Shown here in pieces: positions 59,041-64,000 of a DNA stretch of 64,000 bases (its first letter is position 1; each line of letters begins with the position of its first letter). A program made the position numbers and the translations under genes. This stretch comes from Piscicola geometra. Taxonomy: Eukaryota; Annelida; Clitellata; Hirudinida; Piscicolidae. The notes below the pieces were generated by a model. It was not told the DNA's origin, searched no databases, and saw nothing but the letters and a program-made list of their open reading frames with translations. The stretch lies in contig OX030960.1 of NCBI GenBank assembly GCA_943735955.1, positions 2,170,402-2,234,401 on the forward strand. Direction: 5' to 3'.

Positions 59041-59132
59041 TCAGTTCTTTTGCAGTTTTTCCTGGTCGGAGGGCGTGAGGATGTTCCTGATCTGCTCGAC
59101 CACTCCGTCCACGTCGTCGTTGGCCACCCTAC
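59041..59132 (-). CDS. Candidate alternative last exon of the DnaJ gene
   Basis: On the minus strand an acceptor (AACGCAG) opens a 92-nt exon in the same phase as the usual last exon, encoding GRVANDDVDGVVEQIRNIL and then TPSDQEKLQKN before a stop. It lies 300 bp beyond the constitutive stop. No other gene on this strand can be seen to own it. Human TID1 isoforms also differ at the C terminus, which makes alternative splicing plausible but not shown. Confidence 0.45.
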
Positions 59133-59139
59133 CTGCGTT

Positions 59140-59300
59140 TGCCATTGAGAGTGAATAAACGAGCGGCCTAGTCTGTAACGACTCGCGATTAATGGTCCTA
59201 GGTTCGAGTGCAACCGATGTGCTAGTGGCTACAAATGAAAATTTGCAGCTTGATTGTCCTAGAAGCCCGTTCATGCTATACGGCATTCATACTATTCTAA
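59140..59300 (+). mobile_element. Possible tRNA-like SINE
   Basis: AGCGGCCTAGTCTG and, 37 bases later, GGTTCGAGTGC resemble A and B boxes of a pol III promoter. An unrelated body follows. It differs from the SINE at 23852. Only one copy in the window. Confidence 0.3.
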
Positions 59301-59445
59301 ATGCAGTATTCAAGTATTGATGCGCTAGAAGTTTTTATTGAAAAAAAAGAAATTTTAATTTATTTTGAAACGAAAGTTAAGATTGAAAGTTAGTCTACCG
59401 AAAAACAACTAATTTCAAATTTGTCACCGAGAAAAGTAATTTTCG

Positions 59446-61610
59446 TCAAAAGAACTTTCGTTTAACTTTGTTGAGAAAGGCCATGAAACCGCCCTGATCG
59501 TCAGGCGCGTCCAAAACCTCGCCATCTACACTGGCCTCCCTTCTACCGCCTCCCCCGCCCCCCTCATCTACAACAGAAGGAAGACCAGGTTAGTTCATCA
59601 TCATTATCAGACGAATTTGTAATCATGTTTAAAGTTTTAGAAAACGGAAAGTGTTGAGTCTTAATTCTTAACAATCTCCCTCAAAGAAGGGCATCTCCCG
59701 CTTTCAGGGCTGATGAAAACCTCGATGTGATCAAAAGTGCACAACCTTCAATACACAAGATGCCTTCCGAGAAGAAGATACAAAGAATGAGGAGACGCAC
59801 CTGATTTGGTCTGACTGACTCCGTTCACCGTGCCGTTCAGCTTCGATTCCGTCTCTGCCAGTGACAACATTATCGCTCTTTGCTGCGGCGTCAGTTTACT
59901 GTGGCAATGTTGTTGAGTGACGAGGTATTTAATGTGTTAATGCATCTTTTGAGACGTATGAAAACTCACAAACGATGTAACGCTCAATGGTTACATTTTA
60001 CATTACCATGCCATATGACGATGCTATTCAGTCAATCATCAAAACCCTGAAAACCACCTAATTTACAAATTAAAGAATTTTTAATCTGAAAGAAAAAAGT
60101 GCAGCTAACGACGGCACGTCAATCTTGATGTGCACGTAGTGGTCTCCGTGGCCGTAGCTGTGTGTGCGAGAGATGCCCTTGCCTGCCAGACGGATCCTCG
60201 TGTGGGAGGGCGTCAGAGGGGGGATCTGTCGAGTGCAAGATGCAGACTTTGCAAGCCTGTACACAACAACACCACACCACCTCAACCACAACAATACCAC
60301 ACCACCTCAACCACAACAACACCATACCACCTCAACCACAACAACACCACACCACCTCAACCACAACAACACCACACCATCTCAACCACAACAACACCAC
60401 ACCATCTCAACCACAACACACCACACCACCTCAACCACAACAACACACCACACCATCTCTACCACAACAACACACCACACCATCTCAACCACAACAATAC
60501 CACACCATTTCAACCCCAACAACACCACACCATCTCAACCACAACAACACACCACAACATCTCAACCACAAAAGAACAACAACACCATCCCATCACACAC
60601 CCTGCCTCACCACACAACAACACACGAACATTGAGATTGATGTCCTCGTAGATGCCCTCGACTCTGACAGTGCCACCGAGCACTGCCTGCGACAGAGAGA
60701 TCGCCACTTCAGAGTGCACATCAGCGCCCTCCCTTCGGAAGACCTTCGACTTCTCCACCTTGAAGGTCACGAAGACCTCTTTGTTGCCGACTGGCATGCG
60801 CACTGACTGTCCGTCCTCGACGCCTGAGGGTGGTCGCATGGTGTGAAAGGTGCTACTTGAGTGGTCGCATGGTGTGAAAGGTGCTACTTTGATGGTGCGG
60901 TTAGGACTGCGTGAGTGATAGAGTGAGCTTATGCTTCAGTGATGGCAGCGCTTCACACACCAGCAGGCACTGGCACATTGATGCTCCTCCTCTGCACCGT
61001 CTTGCCAGTGCCCTCGCACTCGGAACAGGGCGTCTTGATCACCACTCGTCTGCCCATGCACTTGCGACACGTCGACTGCATTATGAAAGGCCCTGTGCTC
61101 ACTGTCTCCTGTGTGGTTGAAGGGTGGTGGTGTGTGTGTGTGGGGGGGGGGGGGGGTTGAAGATTTATGGTGGTGTTGTGTAGTGGGGTGTCTCGGTAGA
61201 AATCAGAAATGTATAAATTTAATAATTGAAAGCATCACATTCATATTGGAATCCAATTCGATATGACATTTAATGAAGAATTAGAAATCCTTCTCAAATG
61301 CAATGACTGCCCTCTCGCACCCACCATTCCAGTTCCATTGCACTGGCCACAACGCTCCATGCGGGTTCCAGGCTCGGCCCGGTTGCCACTGCAGCGAGGA
61401 CACGTGTCGGTGATGTTGAGGTCCATCTTCTTGTTGCAGCCCTTCGCCGCTTGCTGGAATGTCAGGTTCATCACCACCTGGTGCGTCGGTGGGTGCAGGG
61501 TGGTGGGTTTGGAGGATGGGTGAAGAAGGTGTTTAGAGCTATAAATGCTTTGAGATGGGAGAATAGTGTTGTTCGCGATTGCTGCAATGCATATTACTAC
61601 CACAACTACA

Positions 61611-61657
<47 letters not shown>

Positions 61658-63138
61658 GGTACCTCAGAGGCAGGGGCAAATCCGAAGTTTGACTCAGCAA
61701 AATCGCCGAAGTTTTGGTGTCCGGACATCCTGAAGCCTGCATCGCCAAAGATCTTCCTGAAGAGTTCCTCGGGGTCGATGTTGCTGTGGAAGTTCTCAAA
61801 GCCGCCAGTGCCGCCTGTGTGCGTGAAGTGAAGTGGGTCATGGAGTTGGTGTGGTGCTATAAGGTTGGTGGAAGAGATGAATGAGTGGAGATAGATAGCA
61901 CTATTTAAGGTGTTGTTTTTCAAATGATGGAATGCACGCACCCGCCCTGCTGGAAGAGGTCGACTGAAAGGGGTTTCCTGACATGCCAAACGAGTCATAC
62001 TCCCTTCTCTTATCGTCCGATGACAATACCTGAGAGTATGCAAGAAACCAAGTGACATGTTGTTGATCTAGTTCATAATTGAATAATGGGATCTTAAAGT
62101 GAATTTATTTTAAATATTTTAACCTGAAATATTGCCAGCTCATTTATTCAAAAATTCATTAAGTGGTTAAAAAGAACAATTGAACAGCCTCTCAACAAAA
62201 AGCACTCACTTACCTGGTAAGCTTCTCCGATCTCTCGAAACTTCTCTTTCACGTCTGCAGCCTTGTTGCCTGGCTTGTCAGGGTGGAACTGGTTTGCTAA
62301 CTGCAGAAAATAATAATAAAAGATATAACTCTGAAAAATTTAAAAAAGATAGAATATAAAATAAGAACTTTTTAATGAATAAAACTTGCCTGTGAAAGTT
62401 GTTTGACAACTCACCCAGAAAGTAAAGCAAATCGCCAATAACTAAGTAATCAAAAACTCATAAGTTTGCAGTTTAGAATATACATTTATACTTTTTTTAT
62501 TGGAATCATTTTAAAATGTGCAGTTAAGTCATCATAACAAACATATTTAGAACATTTAGATTTATTAATAATATTTATTTGAGTTTTCAAAAAATTATTA
62601 AAAATAAATTGTCCTCTTTTTGAGCAAGATGTGATTTGTCTGGTTACCTCAGTGAACAAACCTTGAAGTATGCAGACTTGATGTCTTTCTTGCTGGCATT
62701 ACGAGGCACCCCAAGAATTTTATAGAAGTCTGTCTTGGGGTTGTCAAGTCTGTAGGTGGTGTGCAGGTTTCTCCATTGCTGTGAGCCCACAGGGTATATG
62801 GCTGTGGAAATATTCAATTGAGATGAAGTTACAATAAGCCTTATTGAATAGGAGCTACACTTAAAATGAAAATCAGTTCAAATTGTGTGACTTTTTTTTA
62901 AAAAGCTTCTAATAATAGCAAAATTATTTTATAAGTATATTCAATAGAGTCTATTGGTTCTTTCAACTTCGTCATGCTTACTTTTTGAAAGTGTGCTGGT
63001 GTAGGGGTCAGACAAATTTGTTGTACGAGGAATTAATTTACAAACAATAGAAATTGACCTATCGGTTAACTTCAGTTTTGTGACTTTTAAAATAGTTTTT
63101 CTAGAAGCTCTCGGGAGAAAGGTCGACCATGTCGCCAT
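59446..63138 (-). CDS. DNAJA3: Mitochondrial DnaJ co-chaperone, Tid1/DNAJA3 type, 11 exons, 484 aa
   Basis: Activates mitochondrial Hsp70 ATPase and binds clients. Exons: 63138-62982, 62801-62662, 62300-62214, 62029-61942, 61814-61663, 61477-61325, 61108-60961, 60823-60630, 60225-60110, 59898-59801, 59567-59446; total 1455 nt, in phase throughout. Exon 1 is Arg/Lys/Ser-rich without acids, a typical mitochondrial presequence. The J domain starts DFYKILGVPRNASKKDIK, with the HPDK motif in exon 3 (FHPDKPG). A Gly/Phe region follows (GGTGGFENF). Four zinc motifs are CPRCSGNR, CGQCNGTG, CRKCMGRR and CSECEGTG; the first and third lack the final Gly. The client-binding part has GHGDHYVHIKI. Human TID1 has about the same length. 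Donor of exon 8 (GTTCGT) is weak. Confidence 0.93.
60258..60575. repeat. 25-bp minisatellite in intron 8 of the DnaJ gene
   Basis: About 12 copies of CTCAACCACAACAACACCAC plus ACCAC, with small length variants. Strictly C/A-rich on the plus strand, so G/T-rich in the gene's transcript. The Thr/His/Pro-rich reading frames over it are intronic artefacts. Confidence 0.9.
61141..61156. repeat. Homopolymer G run in intron 6 of the DnaJ gene
   Basis: A run of about 14 G on the plus strand after a GTGTGTGTG stretch, about 35 bp upstream of exon 7 in the gene's direction, so it reads as C in the transcript's polypyrimidine tract. Confidence 0.8.
61611..61657. repeat. (TAC)n microsatellite in intron 5 of the DnaJ gene
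   Basis: About 16 units. Read on the gene's strand, the (GTA)n array starts five bases after the donor GT of exon 5. It has the same unit as the long array at 20.65 kb. Confidence 0.85.
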
Positions 63139-63515
63139 TTCTGTATAAAAAAGAACTTCTGCTCTAAATATTTAAATTAGTTGAGTTTATGTAGTGCAAT
63201 AGTTAATACCCCGAAATTGAAAAAAATGTATAAATCGACTACGAAATTTAAACCATAATGGTATTATAATTATATTTTATATATATTATTATGATAATAC
63301 TCTATTTTTGTTTATAGACTATATTTTCTTACATGCTATTCATAAATTTTGTTTGTTATATGCATTTTTCATTTTAACTTAGTAAAAAAATTTTATTTTT
63401 TATAAAATCTTTTAAACTTGAGGATGTTTTCAAGTTAAACACTACATGTGATATCTTGTTTAAAAGTTAATTCATTTTCGTTAGCCTACGTGTGATTTCT
63501 TCTTTACATCTCATA
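63139..63515. promoter_or_regulatory. Shared intergenic promoter region of DNAJA3 and KRTCAP2
   Basis: The two start codons face away from each other across 377 bp of A/T-rich DNA, so the space must hold both promoters. No TATA box or CpG-rich core could be singled out. Confidence 0.5.
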
Positions 63516-64000
63516 ATGGGTTCGTTTTTAACTGTCGGTTTACTTTTTAAATGTTTTTTTTTATACAGCTTAGTTTTTAGTTAAATTTTAATTGGTTGGA
63601 TGTATAAAAAATTCTTCTTCACCCTCCCTATTTAGGTGTCTTATCAACCACCAATTCCCTCCTTGCCTCTTCGGCTCTCTCACTGCTCACCTTCGCTGGC
63701 ATGCAGGTTGCACTTTGAATTGGTGTTATTTGTATTTTTGCTGTTACGTACAGAGCATCTTCCAAGTCATTAATCTTTATTTAGCAATTTTTCATATTTT
63801 GTGACCTCATTAGGTGTTCAAGCAGTTTCTGGGCTCTAACGAATGGATGACCATTTTTGGTGGCTTTCTTGGCTCTCTTCTTTTCATCTTTCTTCTCACT
63901 GTAAGTAGCCACAATGTTCAGTATCACTGCTAATCATAATTTAATGTGTTCATTGCACATTAACAAAAATAAATATACTCATTTTAATCCTTCAAGGCTG
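63516..64000 (+). CDS. KRTCAP2: Oligosaccharyltransferase subunit KRTCAP2 (KCP2), 5' part
   Basis: A small membrane subunit of the ER N-glycosylation complex. Exon 1 is only ATGG (63516-63519). Exon 2 (63636-63706) completes MGVLSTTNSLLASSALSLL plus TFAGMQ, with 25 codons in total. Exon 3 (63814-63900) encodes VFKQFLGSNEWMTIFGGFLG then SLLFIFLLT. A fourth begins at 63997 and is cut by the window edge. The first hydrophobic span, the FAGMQ block and the EW.T..GG.LGS..F.F.LT block match the known protein. The four-base first exon is the least certain part; it rests on phase and on a donor (GTTCGT) of modest quality. Divergent from DNAJA3. Confidence 0.85.

Noticed and set aside
60130..60806. 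Thr/His/Pro-rich reading frames on the plus strand
   Set aside because: They cover the 25-bp minisatellite inside intron 8 and exon 8 of the minus-strand DnaJ gene.

Overview
This is nuclear DNA from an animal, most likely an invertebrate. It is A/T-rich and mostly transposons. Between these lie host genes with ordinary GT-AG introns whose coding phases can be followed exon by exon. I see no bacterial operons or ribosome binding sites. Interstitial CCCTAA tracts suggest a TTAGGG-type telomere, which argues against an arthropod. I cannot name the phylum.

Left third (1-31 kb): a transposon graveyard. The main content is several copies of Penelope-like elements (PLEs) at 0.85-2.7, 4.48-5.15, 6.47-6.78, 8.84-13.97 and 14.0-16.2 kb. 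They encode a Thr/Asn-rich companion protein (ORF1) and a reverse transcriptase without a recognisable GIY-YIG nuclease. Their sense strands end in a GAAA-capped hairpin followed by CCCTAA repeats. One copy's telomere-like end joins directly to the 5'-truncated end of the next, the order expected from stepwise addition to chromosome ends. The rest of this part holds RTE/CR1-type LINE fragments, a decayed hAT transposon, a glutamine-rich host exon split by a LINE, a perfect (TAC)n array of about 285 units, a chimeric LINE, tRNA-like SINEs, an inverted pair of MULE-like sequences, a pogo-type remnant and a perfect 45-nt palindrome.

Middle (31-53 kb): a hAT transposon nested in another hAT with a verified 8-bp target duplication, then a 12-exon secreted peptidase of the angiotensin-converting-enzyme family (M2) on the minus strand. 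A 4.5-kb RTE-type LINE sits in its tenth intron and a 14-bp minisatellite abuts one of its splice acceptors. More hAT and LINE-derived repeats follow.

Right end (53.5-64 kb): a compact gene block. It contains a minimal matrix metalloproteinase (+), a 3-hydroxyacyl-CoA dehydratase for very-long-chain fatty acid elongation (+), a mitochondrial DnaJ/Tid1 co-chaperone (-), and the start of a KRTCAP2-type oligosaccharyltransferase subunit (+), divergent from the DnaJ gene across about 380 bp. The dehydratase and KRTCAP2 act at the ER membrane, DnaJ in mitochondria, and the two peptidases are secreted. I see no shared pathway. The most notable content is the PLE cluster with its telomere-like ends and covarying terminal hairpin.
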